Of a stretch of DNA of 64,000 nucleotides, positions 33,929-42,417 are shown piece by piece (the first letter of the stretch is position 1; every line of letters starts with the position of its first letter). The stretch lies in contig CAYQEC010000008.1 of the NCBI GenBank assembly GCA_964416425.1, positions 29,435 through 93,434 of the forward strand, in the 5' to 3' direction. Below the pieces are notes generated by a model. The model did no database searches. It was given only the letters and a program-made list of their open reading frames with translations, and was not told where the DNA came from. A program made the translations under genes and the position numbers. This DNA is from CAYQEC01 sp964416425. Its GTDB lineage: Bacteria > Actinomycetota > Acidimicrobiia > Spongiisociales > UBA5794.

Positions 33929-34987
33929 CTAGATGACGACGTTGAACAGGAACCCGGCGGCGACGATCCCGGTGCCGACGACGGCCGTGAAGGTGGCGAG
34001 CAGCTTCGGCTTCAGGACCCGGCGCAGCAGGATCATCTCCGGGAGCGAGAGCGCCACCACCGACATCATGAAGGCGAGAACCGTGCCCATCGCCACGCCC
34101 TTGGCGGAGAGGGCCTCGACCAGGGGCATGATCCCGGCGGCATTGGAGTAGAGCGGGATGCCGAGCACGACCGCGGCCGGCACCGCCAGCGGGTTGCCGG
34201 ATCCGGCGAGACGGGTGAAGAGGTCCTCGGGGGCCCAGCCGTGCACGACGGCGCCTACTCCGATCCCGACCAGGAGGTAGGGCCAGATCTTGCGCAGGAT
34301 GGTCCGTACCTCCTGGCGGCCGAGCGCCAGCCGCTCCTGCCAAGCCAGGCCACTCGACAACGCCACCGGACGGCCGCGCAGGGCCGTCTCGAACACGAAC
34401 GGTTCGACCCACCGCTCCAGCCGGAGGCGGCCGAGCAGGTAGCCGGCCAGGACGGCGACGAGCAACCCGAACCCGATGTAGAGGAGGGCGATCCTCCACC
34501 CGAAGAGGCCGAGCAGCATGACGACGGCGACCTCGTTCACCATCGGGCTGGCGATCAGGAAACTGAGGGTCACCCCCAACGGGACACCGGCCGCCACGAA
34601 CCCGATGAAGGCCGGCACCGCGCTACACGAGCAGAAGGGGGTGACGACGCCGAGGCCGGCGGCGGCCACGTTCCCCACGCCTTGGCGGCGACCCCCGAGT
34701 ATGGCGCGGGTGCGTTCCAGGGTCACGAAGCTGCGGAGGACGGTGACAGCGAAGATGATGCCTGCCAGCAGGAGCAGGATCTTCGTGGTGTCGAACACGA
34801 AGAAGTGCACCGCCTCGCCCCACCTCGTTCCCTCGGACAGTCCGAAGAGGCCGAACACCACCCGATCCCACACCCGATCGTTGATCGCCAGCACCGCCAC
34901 CCAGCCCACCACGGCTGCGGCGACGGAGGCCCACAATCGTGTCGACGCGTCCTGCCGTTGACGACCCAGGGAGATCACAGGCGGCAC
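33929..34987 (-). CDS. UPF0718 (DUF318) permease, ArsP-like
   Basis: 352 residues with about eight membrane helices. The diagnostic stretch is VVTPFCSCSAVPAFIGFVAA, then GVTLSFLIASPMVNEVAVVM and GIPLYSNAAGIMPLVEALS. Relatives include ArsP, an exporter of trivalent organoarsenicals, and the CSCS cysteines are the probable ligand site. GTG 34987 lies two bases after the arsR stop. Co-directional with arsR, the thioredoxin-like gene and acr3. Confidence 0.9.
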   Translation of the reverse strand: MPPVISLGRQRQDASTRLWASVAAAVVGWVAVLAINDRVWDRVVFGLFGLSEGTRWGEAVHFFVFDTTKILLLLAGIIFAVTVLRSFVTLERTRAILGGRRQGVGNVAAAGLGVVTPFCSCSAVPAFIGFVAAGVPLGVTLSFLIASPMVNEVAVVMLLGLFGWRIALLYIGFGLLVAVLAGYLLGRLRLERWVEPFVFETALRGRPVALSSGLAWQERLALGRQEVRTILRKIWPYLLVGIGVGAVVHGWAPEDLFTRLAGSGNPLAVPAAVVLGIPLYSNAAGIMPLVEALSAKGVAMGTVLAFMMSVVALSLPEMILLRRVLKPKLLATFTAVVGTGIVAAGFLFNVVI

Positions 34988-34989
34988 GC

Positions 34990-35304
34990 TCAGCCCGGGT
35001 TCCCGGACGCCGGCATCGGGAGGGCGCCCCGGATCTCCTCGAGGGCGCCTTCCACCAGGGCGTAGTCGATCCAGCGGCCCCGCCGGGTCCCTTCGATGAT
35101 CCCGGCTTCCCGTAGCACCTTGAGGTGATAGGAGAGGAGGTTGGGCGCCGCCGCCACCGCCTCCTGCAGGTCGCAGACGCAACGCTGCCCGTCGCTCAGC
35201 TGGCACACCACCTCGAGCCGGATCGGGTCGGCGAGCGCGGCGAGACGCTCCAGCAATATTTCAGTCGAATTCGAATCAATTCCTGTTGAAGTCACGGACG
35301 GCAT
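34990..35304 (-). CDS. arsR: ArsR-family repressor
   Basis: A 104-residue winged-helix repressor. LADPIRLEVVCQLSDGQRCV precedes the metalloid site CVCDLQEA; the recognition helix is NLLSYHLKVLREAGIIEGTR. The CVCDL pair is the classic As(III)-binding motif on helix alpha-3. ATG 35304 is chosen; upstream residues in frame lack family character. First gene of the arsenic operon and likely its own repressor. Confidence 0.9.
   Translation of the reverse strand: MPSVTSTGIDSNSTEILLERLAALADPIRLEVVCQLSDGQRCVCDLQEAVAAAPNLLSYHLKVLREAGIIEGTRRGRWIDYALVEGALEEIRGALPMPASGNPG
35276..35289 (-). promoter_or_regulatory. Candidate ArsR operator inside the arsR 5' end
   Basis: TCAA-N6-TTGA lies in an AT-rich island within the first codons of arsR (bases 16-29 from ATG 35304). 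A 10-bp palindrome TCGAATTCGA is at its left side (35265-35274). The half-sites resemble ArsR/SmtB operators. Confidence 0.4.
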
Positions 35305-35376
35305 GATAGCGGTCCGCGGCTGCTCCCGGTGCCTCTCGCGCGCGATGTGGAGCCGGCTCCGGATCACCGACGCGCC

Positions 35377-35400
35377 GGAGCCCCGCCAAGGCGGGGCTCC
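35377..35400 (-). terminator. Strong GC hairpin between amt and arsR
   Basis: A perfect 11-bp stem (GGAGCCCCGCC / GGCGGGGCTCC) with an AA loop lies 187 bases past the stop of the small gene after amt and 73 bases before arsR. It insulates the arsenic operon from amt transcription. A short TT follows on the plus strand only. Confidence 0.55.
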
Positions 35401-35586
35401 TTCACGCAGTGACCGTCACGGAGTCACGAGAGACGGACACAGATCGGGTATGACGGACGAGATGGTGCGATGGACTCAAGCCCGGTGGCCGCGTCTCCGT
35501 GCCCGGAGGCGCGACGCCCCACATGCTCCCGCCGGGTCGGGAGGCGTGGCCTCCGGACCTGTCGGTGGAGCAGGACGGCCGGTGGC

Positions 35587-35679
35587 TCAGTCCTCCTCTT
35601 CGCGCTGGAGCAACCGCTTCGGTAGCACCACGAACGCCACGAACATCATCACGAATGCTGCGAGGGCTATGAATTGCAT
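35587..35679 (-). CDS. Thirty-residue membrane peptide after amt
   Basis: A 30-residue open frame: MQFIALAAFVMMFVAFVVLP followed by a charged KRLLQREEED tail. One hydrophobic helix with positive residues after it suggests a small membrane protein. It lies 37 bases after the amt stop on the same strand, with a GAGAGGATCGGGAT leader before ATG 35679. It could be a small subunit or modulator of the transporter; this is inference from position. Confidence 0.5.
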   Translation of the reverse strand: MQFIALAAFVMMFVAFVVLPKRLLQREEED

Positions 35680-35716
35680 ATCCCGATCCTCTCTCTTTTC
35701 GTCATGACTCTCTCGG

Positions 35717-37114
35717 TCAAACCACGTATCCGGGCTGGGTGAACTCGGAGGCGTCAAGGCCCATCTCTTCGTCGGCTTCCGAGACCCGGAGGCCGATCGT
35801 GGCCTTGATGAAGCCGAAGATGATCGCCGAGGTGATCGCGGTCCAGGCGACGACGGCGACGACGCTGATGAGCTGGGCGACGATCTGCCCGCCTTCACCG
35901 TCGAGGAGGCCGGAGACGCCGCCGTAGTTGCCGTTGGCGAAGATGCCGACCGCCAGCAGGCCCCAGATCCCGGCGCCACCGTGGCAGGCGACGGCCCACA
36001 CCGGGTCGTCGAGGCGCCACCGCCGCTCCAGGTACTCGGCCACCACGATCACCAGGCCACCTGCGATGGCGCCGATGACCACGGCCGCCCACGGATCGAC
36101 GAAAGCGCAGGGCGCCGTGATGGCGACCAGCCCGCCGATGAGCCCGCTGCAGGTGACGGCGATGTTGGCCTTGCCGGTGCGCACCAGGCTGATGTAGTAG
36201 GCGACCACGGCGCCGGCCACGCCCGCCAGGAACGTGTTGACCGCGATCACCGAGATGCGCAGATCGGTGGCCGCCAGCGTGCTGCCGGGGTTGAACCCGA
36301 ACCAGCCGAACATCAGGATCATGGCCCCGATGACGACGAAGCCCATGTTGTGGCCGGGGATGTCGCGCGGCTTGCCTTCGGTGTCGAACTTGCCGCGACG
36401 GGAACCGACCATCAGGGCCCCGACGAAGCCTGCCACGCCCCCGACGGTGTGGACCACGCCGGACCCGGCGAAGTCGACGGCTCCCGAGCCGAAGTTGAGA
36501 GTGGAGAGCCAGCCGCCGCCCCACACCCAGTGACCGTAGACCGGGTAGATGAGGGCGCTGATCAGGAAGCTGTACGCCATGTAGGCGTCGAGGCGGGTGC
36601 GCTCGGCCATGGCTCCGGAGACGATGGTGGCGGCGGTGGCGGCGAAGACCATCTGAAACAGCCACAGCTCCATCGTGCCGACGTCGTTGGCCTGGCCCGC
36701 CAGGAAGAATCCCGAGTACCCGAACAGCGAGTTACCTTCGGCGAGCCCGGAGGCGCCGCCGGAGCCGCCGAACATGAGGGCGAACCCGAAGGCCCAGAAG
36801 GCGAGGCCGCACATGCAGAAGTCCATCAGGTTCTTCATGAATACCGAGCCGGCGTTGCGGGCCCGGGTGGAACCTGCCTCGAGGAGGGCGAAGCCGGCCT
36901 GCATCAGGAACACGAGGAACGCCGCGATGAGGGTCCATGTGTAGTTGACCGCTTCGACGGCGGCCGCCGCCGGATTGGTGTCGACGTTGATGGTGGCGGC
37001 TCCCGTCGGGTCGGACGCCCATGCGATCCCTGCCGGGAGCAACCCGATCAACAGGAAGAGCAACGAGAGCCACAAACGTCTCTGCCGCAACCAAGCCCTC
37101 AGGAGCGTTCGCAT
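35717..37114 (-). CDS. amt: Ammonium transporter
   Basis: 465 residues: a signal-like N-terminus (residues 1-33, ending AWAS) and eleven transmembrane helices. Family blocks: LEAGSTRARNAGSVFMKNLM, FAGSGVVHTVGGVAGFVGAL with the first pore histidine, and ACHGGAGIWGLLAVGIF with the second. It conducts ammonium as a trimer. ATG 37114 follows AAGGGGAAGG; the frame upstream to 37231 has no family sequence. No glnK gene is adjacent. Confidence 0.95.
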   Translation of the reverse strand: MRTLLRAWLRQRRLWLSLLFLLIGLLPAGIAWASDPTGAATINVDTNPAAAAVEAVNYTWTLIAAFLVFLMQAGFALLEAGSTRARNAGSVFMKNLMDFCMCGLAFWAFGFALMFGGSGGASGLAEGNSLFGYSGFFLAGQANDVGTMELWLFQMVFAATAATIVSGAMAERTRLDAYMAYSFLISALIYPVYGHWVWGGGWLSTLNFGSGAVDFAGSGVVHTVGGVAGFVGALMVGSRRGKFDTEGKPRDIPGHNMGFVVIGAMILMFGWFGFNPGSTLAATDLRISVIAVNTFLAGVAGAVVAYYISLVRTGKANIAVTCSGLIGGLVAITAPCAFVDPWAAVVIGAIAGGLVIVVAEYLERRWRLDDPVWAVACHGGAGIWGLLAVGIFANGNYGGVSGLLDGEGGQIVAQLISVVAVVAWTAITSAIIFGFIKATIGLRVSEADEEMGLDASEFTQPGYVV

Positions 37115-37371
37115 GTTCTTCACCTTCCCCTTGTGATTTGAACTCGTGCTGAACGTGCAACCGTGGGGGGCATGATCGGGCCCCGTTGTTTCTCGTTGGT
37201 TGCCCTGCCGTTGCGGTTGCGTGAATTGCATGTTTCGAGCATGTGAACGGAGCCGGGCCGGCGCTTTGCCGCTCCCGCCCCCGTCCCTCCCCCGCCTCTC
37301 GCCGGAATCCCGACGACATCAAGGGGAACCGGGAGGACCGAGCCGGGGGTGGCGGCGCCGCCTCCGTTGAT

Positions 37372-37401
37372 CGTATGATTCGTACTAGTACGGCTCATAC
37401 G
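37372..37401 (+). promoter_or_regulatory. Large palindromic operator before a PadR gene
   Basis: A 30-bp near-perfect palindrome: outer arms CGTATGA / TCATACG and central CGTACTAGTACG, with only the two-base spacers unmatched. It overlaps a good -10 box (TATGAT, 37374-37379) and ends seven bases before ATG 37409. It is the expected site for autorepression by the PadR protein. Confidence 0.7.
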
Positions 37402-37408
37402 CGGAGGC

Positions 37409-38026
37409 ATGATGGCGGTCAGCACCAGGGAGCTGTTCATTCTGGGAGCCGTCTCCCGGAACCCGATCCACGGCCACGGCATCAACCGGATCATCGAGAT
37501 CTCGGGTGCCGACCAGTGGGTAGAACTCGGCGAGAAGCATGTCTACTACGTGCTCCGCAAGCTGGAGGCGGCCGGCCTCATCGTCTCCCACGAGGAGCGG
37601 GCCGGCGGAGCCCCGCCCCGCAACGTCTACGCCATCACCCGGCGCGGCCGGCGCGCCCTGCGGAGCTGGTTCCAGTCCCCCGAGCTGGCCGAGGCGTTCC
37701 CGCCGCAGCCTTTCGACACCGTCTTCGGCATGCTCGGCTTCGCCGCCGCCCTCGACGAGGCCGAGAGCCTCGACGTGCTCCGAGCCCGGCGGCGGGCCGT
37801 CGCCGCCCGGCTCGACCTGCACGACCCCGCCTTCGTCCCGGAGCTGCGGCGACGCCACGGCGCCACCTCCGCCCAGATGCTGCTCAGGATCCACGGCCTG
37901 CTCACCGCCGAGCTCGCCTGGCTCGACAACGTGATCCAGGAGGTGGAGACCACCGGATGGGATGCATTCCGGGTCCCCGCCGACGTCCTCGAACCGGCGC
38001 CGCGCCCCGCAGCAGAGCCAACGTGA
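37409..38026 (+). CDS. PadR-family transcriptional regulator
   Basis: A 205-residue winged-helix repressor. The N-terminal DNA-binding domain has STRELFILGAVSRNPIHGHG, GEKHVYYVLRKLEAAGLI and PRNVYAITRRGRRALRSWF; the C-terminal part is helical (dimerisation). GGAGG precedes ATG 37409 (ATG 37412 is equally possible). A large palindrome overlaps its promoter. It is divergent from amt and 120 bases before the convergent EamA gene; the regulated gene is unknown. Confidence 0.9.
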   Translation: MMAVSTRELFILGAVSRNPIHGHGINRIIEISGADQWVELGEKHVYYVLRKLEAAGLIVSHEERAGGAPPRNVYAITRRGRRALRSWFQSPELAEAFPPQPFDTVFGMLGFAAALDEAESLDVLRARRRAVAARLDLHDPAFVPELRRRHGATSAQMLLRIHGLLTAELAWLDNVIQEVETTGWDAFRVPADVLEPAPRPAAEPT

Positions 38027-38146
38027 CCAGCCGCTCCGTCCCCCACCCCACCACCGGCCCGCCTCCCAAGCCCGCCCATGTGCTACTGATGCCGGGGGCG
38101 ACGGTGGTGGCCGTGCTGTCGGCCGTCTCCTCGTCGCCGAGCCTGG

Positions 38147-39103
38147 TCACTCCCGAATGAGGCCGGCCGGTCCCGGTCCGGAGCGGGCGGCGAGCAGCCC
38201 GGCGACGATGCCGGCCGCCGCCAGAACCGTGCCACCGAGCACCCTGATCCCCACGGTGGTCGTGCCGGTGAGCAGCCCCGAAGCGGCGGCCGCCACCGGC
38301 ACGACTCCGGCGAACAACCCGGCGACCTCACCCCCCAACAGGCGGACCCCCTCGAACCACCACAGGAAGGCGATCGCGGTGAGCACCACCGCCAGGTAGA
38401 CGACGGCGAAGACCTCCCCGGCATCCGGCATCGTGAGGTTGGCCGATCCGTCGATCACCACCGCCAGGACCCCGAGCTGGAGCGCAGCCAACCAACAGGT
38501 GTGCGCCGAGATGCCGAGCGGTCCGAGCCGCTGCAGGACCGGCAAGGCCAGCAAGGTAAAGGCCGCCTCCGCCAGCATCGCCACCACCGACCAGATGATG
38601 CCGACCGCATCGCTACGCCCTCCCCACTCGACGAGGACGGCGCCGAGCACCACGACGCCTGCTGCCGCCACGACGCGAAGCGGTGGCCGCCGCCGCTCCA
38701 CCAGCGGGCTCCCGAGCGCCAGCAGGACGGGGACTCCGGCCACGATCACTCCGACCACGGCCGGCTCGGCGTGCCCCACCGCGTTGACGATGGCGATGTT
38801 GAAGAGGCTCAGGCCGATGGTGGCCAGGAGGAAGAGGTGCCCCAGCTCGCGTGCGGTGGGGCGCAGCACGATGCGGTGCGCCAGCCGGGCCCCGCCGAAC
38901 AGCAGCAACGCCGCCATCGTGTACCGGACCGCCTGCGCCGAGTAGACCGGGTAGTCGGTGAGCTGCTCGGAGACGGTGACCGCGCTCCCGACGACCGCCA
39001 TCGCCCCCAGCGCGTCCAGGACGCCCCTGGTTCGACCGGAGCGCCCCGAACTCTCTCGTGGTGCTCGCCGCACCCACCAGCGCCCCGGCGGCATGGGCGT
39101 CAC
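38147..39103 (-). CDS. EamA/DMT-family transporter
   Basis: 318 residues with ten hydrophobic segments arranged as two EamA repeats. Typical blocks: QAVRYTMAALLLFGGARLAH, GHAEPAVVGVIVAGVPVLLA, and AFLWWFEGVRLLGGEVAGLF in the second repeat. Substrate unknown (family exports amino acids or other metabolites). GTG 39103 follows GGAAGGGA; the longer frame would overlap the esterase gene. It lies 49 bases downstream of the esterase gene on the same strand. Confidence 0.88.
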   Translation of the reverse strand: MTPMPPGRWWVRRAPRESSGRSGRTRGVLDALGAMAVVGSAVTVSEQLTDYPVYSAQAVRYTMAALLLFGGARLAHRIVLRPTARELGHLFLLATIGLSLFNIAIVNAVGHAEPAVVGVIVAGVPVLLALGSPLVERRRPPLRVVAAAGVVVLGAVLVEWGGRSDAVGIIWSVVAMLAEAAFTLLALPVLQRLGPLGISAHTCWLAALQLGVLAVVIDGSANLTMPDAGEVFAVVYLAVVLTAIAFLWWFEGVRLLGGEVAGLFAGVVPVAAAASGLLTGTTTVGIRVLGGTVLAAAGIVAGLLAARSGPGPAGLIRE

Positions 39104-39152
39104 GGCAGTCCCTTCCGGTTCGATGCCGGCGGCGTCGCCGGCGGGACCATGC

Positions 39153-40133
39153 TCACTCGACGACGCAGTCCCGGACGTGCTCGTGGGCGAACTCGACCTT
39201 GCGCAGGTCGTGATGAGCACCGCCCCCCTCGTGGGCGTTGAAGGGGTAGACCTCGATCTGCTTCTCGCCGCCCCACCAGTTGTAGGCGGCGAACACCGTC
39301 GACGGCGGGCTCACCATGTCGGTGAGGCCGACCGAGAACAGCGCGGGCGCCTTGGCCCGCTTGGCGTGGTTGACGACGTCGACGTACGACAGGGTCCGGA
39401 ACACGGTCTCGACCTGATCCCGGTGGGTGTGGCAGTAGACGGCCAGCTCGGCGTAGGGATCTGCGTCGGTGATCTCGACCGCCCGGGCGAAATGGGCCAG
39501 GAACGGCACGTCGACCATCGCCGTCACCGAGATTCCCGCCAGGTGGGCGGCGGCGATGGCCACCCCACCGCCCTGGCTCCCGCCCGTCACCGCGATCCGG
39601 TCCCGATCGACGAAGGGGTGGGCTCGCGCCGTCTGTACCGCCCGGAAGGCGTCGACGAAGAGGCGCACGTAGTAGTAGGTGGCGGGGTTGCGGATCCCCT
39701 TCGACATGAAGCCGGGGAAGCTGGGATCGCCGGTGTCACCCGGATCGGGGCTGTCCCCCACCGACCAGGTCGATCCCTGGCCCCGGGTGTCCATGATGAG
39801 GTGGGCGTAGCCGGCGGCGCTCCACAGCAGCGACTCATGGGAGAGCCCGCGCCCACCGCCGTAACCGACGTACTCCACGATCGTCGGCATCGGCTTGCTG
39901 CGGTGAAGTGGCAGCAGCATCCAGCCCCGGATCCGGTCACCGCCGTAGCCGTTGAAGGCGACGTCGAGCACATCCACGGTGTGCAGCGGGCCGGCCACCG
40001 GCTCGAAGGTGGCGTCGAGCGGGTACTTGGCGACCATCCTGAGCTGCTCGGTCCAGAAGTCGTCGAAGTCCTCCGGCTCCTGCACCTCGGGACGGTAGGT
40101 CTCGAGCTCGGCGAGTGGGAAGTCGAACTGCAT
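39153..40133 (-). CDS. Acetylxylan esterase / cephalosporin-C deacetylase family (CE7)
   Basis: A 326-residue alpha/beta hydrolase. CE7 sequence: MQFDFPLAELETYRPEVQEP, LVMDTRGQGSTW-like LIMDTRGQGSTWS, catalytic Ser in TGGSQGGGVA, Asp in VGLTDMVSPPST and His in NAHEGGGAHH. It removes acetyl groups from xylo-oligosaccharides and similar sugars in the cytoplasm. No signal peptide. It starts at ATG 40133 and is followed by the EamA gene. Confidence 0.93.
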   Translation of the reverse strand: MQFDFPLAELETYRPEVQEPEDFDDFWTEQLRMVAKYPLDATFEPVAGPLHTVDVLDVAFNGYGGDRIRGWMLLPLHRSKPMPTIVEYVGYGGGRGLSHESLLWSAAGYAHLIMDTRGQGSTWSVGDSPDPGDTGDPSFPGFMSKGIRNPATYYYVRLFVDAFRAVQTARAHPFVDRDRIAVTGGSQGGGVAIAAAHLAGISVTAMVDVPFLAHFARAVEITDADPYAELAVYCHTHRDQVETVFRTLSYVDVVNHAKRAKAPALFSVGLTDMVSPPSTVFAAYNWWGGEKQIEVYPFNAHEGGGAHHDLRKVEFAHEHVRDCVVE

Positions 40134-40241
40134 GGTCGGTCTCCGCTGTGTGGTGGTGCCTGACGTCCCGAAGCTAGCGCGACTCCGCCCGATTCCGGGG
40201 GAGAACGATCCTGCAGTTGCCCCGCCCCGCCCGATCACCCG

Positions 40242-40817
40242 TCACGACCGGGCCAGCAGCTCGTCGAGGAAGGCGGCCACCGCGGCGGCGTTGTGGCGCC
40301 GCCACAGGTCGATCTCGTCGTCCCCCGTCCCCCGGCGCAGAGCCGCCAGGGTGCCGGCCAGGGCATCCCGCTGCGCCTCCACCAGGGGGCGGGTCGTACG
40401 CCCGCCCCGCCGCAACAGCAGGACCTTGAGCAGGAACTCGATTCGCAGGTCCCGGACGTGGTCCACCGGCTGCTCCAGCCAGCGGTCGAGGGCGCTCCGG
40501 CCTCGGGGGGTGATGCGGAACACGGTGCGGCGCGGGGCCGCCTCCCCCGGCTCGGTGCCGCGGGTGGCGGCGAGGCCGGAGGCCACGAGGCGATCCAATG
40601 CTCGGTACACCAGCGGTCGGCGCACGGTGCACGCTCGACCGATCTCGCGGCGCGGCGACAGCTCGCGGGCAATGGCAAAACCGTGCGCCGCCCCCTCCCC
40701 CAGCACCGCCAGCACTACGTGCTCGGTGAGCGACGGCTCGCTCTCCGGAGCCGGCTCCTGGGGCGACGGGGCGCCGGAGCGGGCGGGTGACTTGTCGCTC
40801 ACATCGACCTCTGCCAT
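40242..40817 (-). CDS. PadR-type regulator divergent from modABC
   Basis: 191 residues. After a disordered acidic/Pro-rich N-terminus come the winged-helix blocks LTEHVVLAVLGEGAAHGFAI, VRRPLVYRALDRLVASGLAA and RRTVFRITPRGRSALDRWLE, then a helical C-terminus. No molybdate-binding (Mop) domain is present. It starts 14 bases from a perfect palindrome that also lies just upstream of modA, so it is the likely regulator of the mod operon and of itself. ATG 40817 is chosen; a GTG five codons in is possible. Confidence 0.85.
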   Translation of the reverse strand: MAEVDVSDKSPARSGAPSPQEPAPESEPSLTEHVVLAVLGEGAAHGFAIARELSPRREIGRACTVRRPLVYRALDRLVASGLAATRGTEPGEAAPRRTVFRITPRGRSALDRWLEQPVDHVRDLRIEFLLKVLLLRRGGRTTRPLVEAQRDALAGTLAALRRGTGDDEIDLWRRHNAAAVAAFLDELLARS

Positions 40818-40830
40818 CCTGGCGAACGTC

Positions 40831-40849
40831 GTAGTCTCATTGAGACTAC
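40831..40849 (+). promoter_or_regulatory. Perfect palindrome in the padR-modA divergent promoter
   Basis: GTAGTCTCA-T-TGAGACTAC: nine-base perfect arms around a single T, centred between the two divergent genes (51 bases apart). This is the probable operator of the PadR-type protein controlling molybdate uptake. Confidence 0.7.
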
Positions 40850-40868
40850 TCGACAGAACGGAAGGACC

Positions 40869-41614
40869 ATGCGCCGACGCCCCCTCGTCGCACTGCTCGT
40901 CATGACGTTGCTCGGGGCGTCGTGCGGGTCCGGCAATGCCGCCGACGGCGAACTCCTCATCTTTGCCGCCGGATCCTTGACCGACGCCTTCGCCGCCGTT
41001 GCCGCGGCGTACGAGGCGACCCACCCCGACACCAAGGTCACCCTCAGCTTCGCCTCCAGCTCCTCGCTGCGGGACCAGATCCTCGAAGGGGCCCCCGCCG
41101 ACGTCTTCGCCTCGGCCAACACCGCCACCATGAATCGGGTGGTGGAGGCGGGGGCCGCCGCCGGCCCGGCCAACTTCGCCTCCAACGAGTTGCGCATCGC
41201 GGTGCCGCCGGGGAATCCGGCCGGCATCACCGGGCTCGCCGATTTTGGCGACGACGACTTGCTCATCGGCCTGTGTGTCGCCGAAGCACCCTGGGCGGGT
41301 TCGCCCGCCGGGCACTGGAGAAGGCGAGAGTGGCACCCGCCATCGACACCAACGAGCCGAACGTGCGGGCCCTGCTCACCAAGATCGAGGCAGGCGAGCT
41401 CGACGCCGGGATCGTCTACCGCACCGACGTGATGGCGGCCGCCGGATCGGTCGACGAGGTCGCCATCCCCCCCGAGTTCAACGTGCGCGCCACCTACCCG
41501 ATCGTGGCCCTGGAGGACGCTCCCCATCCCACGGAGGCGGCAGACTTCGTAGCCTTCGTCCTGTCCGCCGAGGGACAGGAGATCATGGACGGATTCGGAT
41601 TCGTGGCACCGTGA
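40869..41614 (+). pseudogene. modA: Molybdate ABC transporter substrate-binding protein, frameshifted
   Basis: The first frame (from ATG 40869, after GGAAGGACC) gives a lipoprotein signal with lipobox LLGASC, then ELLIFAAGSLTDAFAAVAAA and SFASSSSLRDQILEGAPADV, typical ModA. At about 41291-41300, in a G-rich tract, the frame must shift by one missing base. The other frame then continues GGFARRALEKARVAPAIDTN, GELDAGIVYRTDVMAAAG and the normal C-terminus to 41614. Both halves are otherwise intact, so a sequencing deletion is as likely as a real mutation. Overlaps modB as GTGA. Confidence 0.85.
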
Positions 41615-42417
41615 CCGCCGGGCGCCGCCACACGGGGCTGCGGCAGGTCCCGCCGCCCCTCCTCGTCCTGGGCACGATCGGTCTCGTCCTGTTCGCGCTC
41701 CCGCTCGCCGGCCTCCTCGCCCGAACCCCGTGGGGGCGTCTCTGGGAACTCGTCACCGACGAGATGGCCGTCGAGGCCCTGCGGCTCTCCCTGGCGACGT
41801 CGGTGGCGGCCGCCGCCGTCGCGGTGCTGCTCGGTGTGCCCCTCGCCTGGATGCTCGCCCGCAGCGAGTTTCCCGGCAAGGCGCTCGTCCGCAGCCTGGT
41901 GACGCTGCCCATGGTGCTCCCGCCGGTGGTGGGAGGGGCCGCCCTGCTCTTCGCCTTCGGCCGCCGCGGGTTGCTCGGTGAATCGCTCTACAACGCCACC
42001 GGGCTGCTGCTCCCGTTCTCGATCTGGGGAGTGATCGCCGCCAACGCCTTCGTCGCCACACCCTTCCTCGTCGTCACCGTCGAAGGCGCCCTCCGCACCC
42101 TCGATCCCCGCTACGAGGCGGCGGCCGCCAGCCTCGGCGCCTCCCGTTGGAGAGTGTTCCGCCGGGTCACCCTCCCCCTCATCGCCCTCTCCCTCGCCGC
42201 CGGCACCCTGCTGTCATGGGCTCGGGCCCTCGGCGAGTTCGGCGCCACCATCACCTTCGCCGGGAACCTCCCCGGCCGAACCCAGACCCTGCCGCTGGCG
42301 GTCTTCGTCGCCCTCGAGAGCGACCGGGACGTCGCCATCGCCCTCAGCCTGGTGCTGGTGGCGATCTCGCTCGCCGTCCTCCTCGCCCTCCGCAACCGCT
42401 GGTGGGGCATGCAATGA
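41611..42417 (+). CDS. modB: Molybdate ABC transporter permease
   Basis: A 268-residue membrane protein with about six helices. ModB blocks: LRLSLATSVAAAAVAVLLGV, LVTLPMVLPPVVGGAALLFA, and the ATPase-contact loop EAAAASLGASRWRVFRRVTL followed by ARALGEFGATITFAGN. GTG 41611 overlaps the modA stop; the stop overlaps modC as ATGA. Confidence 0.95.
   Translation: MTAGRRHTGLRQVPPPLLVLGTIGLVLFALPLAGLLARTPWGRLWELVTDEMAVEALRLSLATSVAAAAVAVLLGVPLAWMLARSEFPGKALVRSLVTLPMVLPPVVGGAALLFAFGRRGLLGESLYNATGLLLPFSIWGVIAANAFVATPFLVVTVEGALRTLDPRYEAAAASLGASRWRVFRRVTLPLIALSLAAGTLLSWARALGEFGATITFAGNLPGRTQTLPLAVFVALESDRDVAIALSLVLVAISLAVLLALRNRWWGMQ

Noticed and set aside
35377..35400. tRNA or small RNA gene
   Set aside because: Only a simple hairpin; no cloverleaf or TpsiC-arm sequence. 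No tRNA was recognised anywhere in the window.
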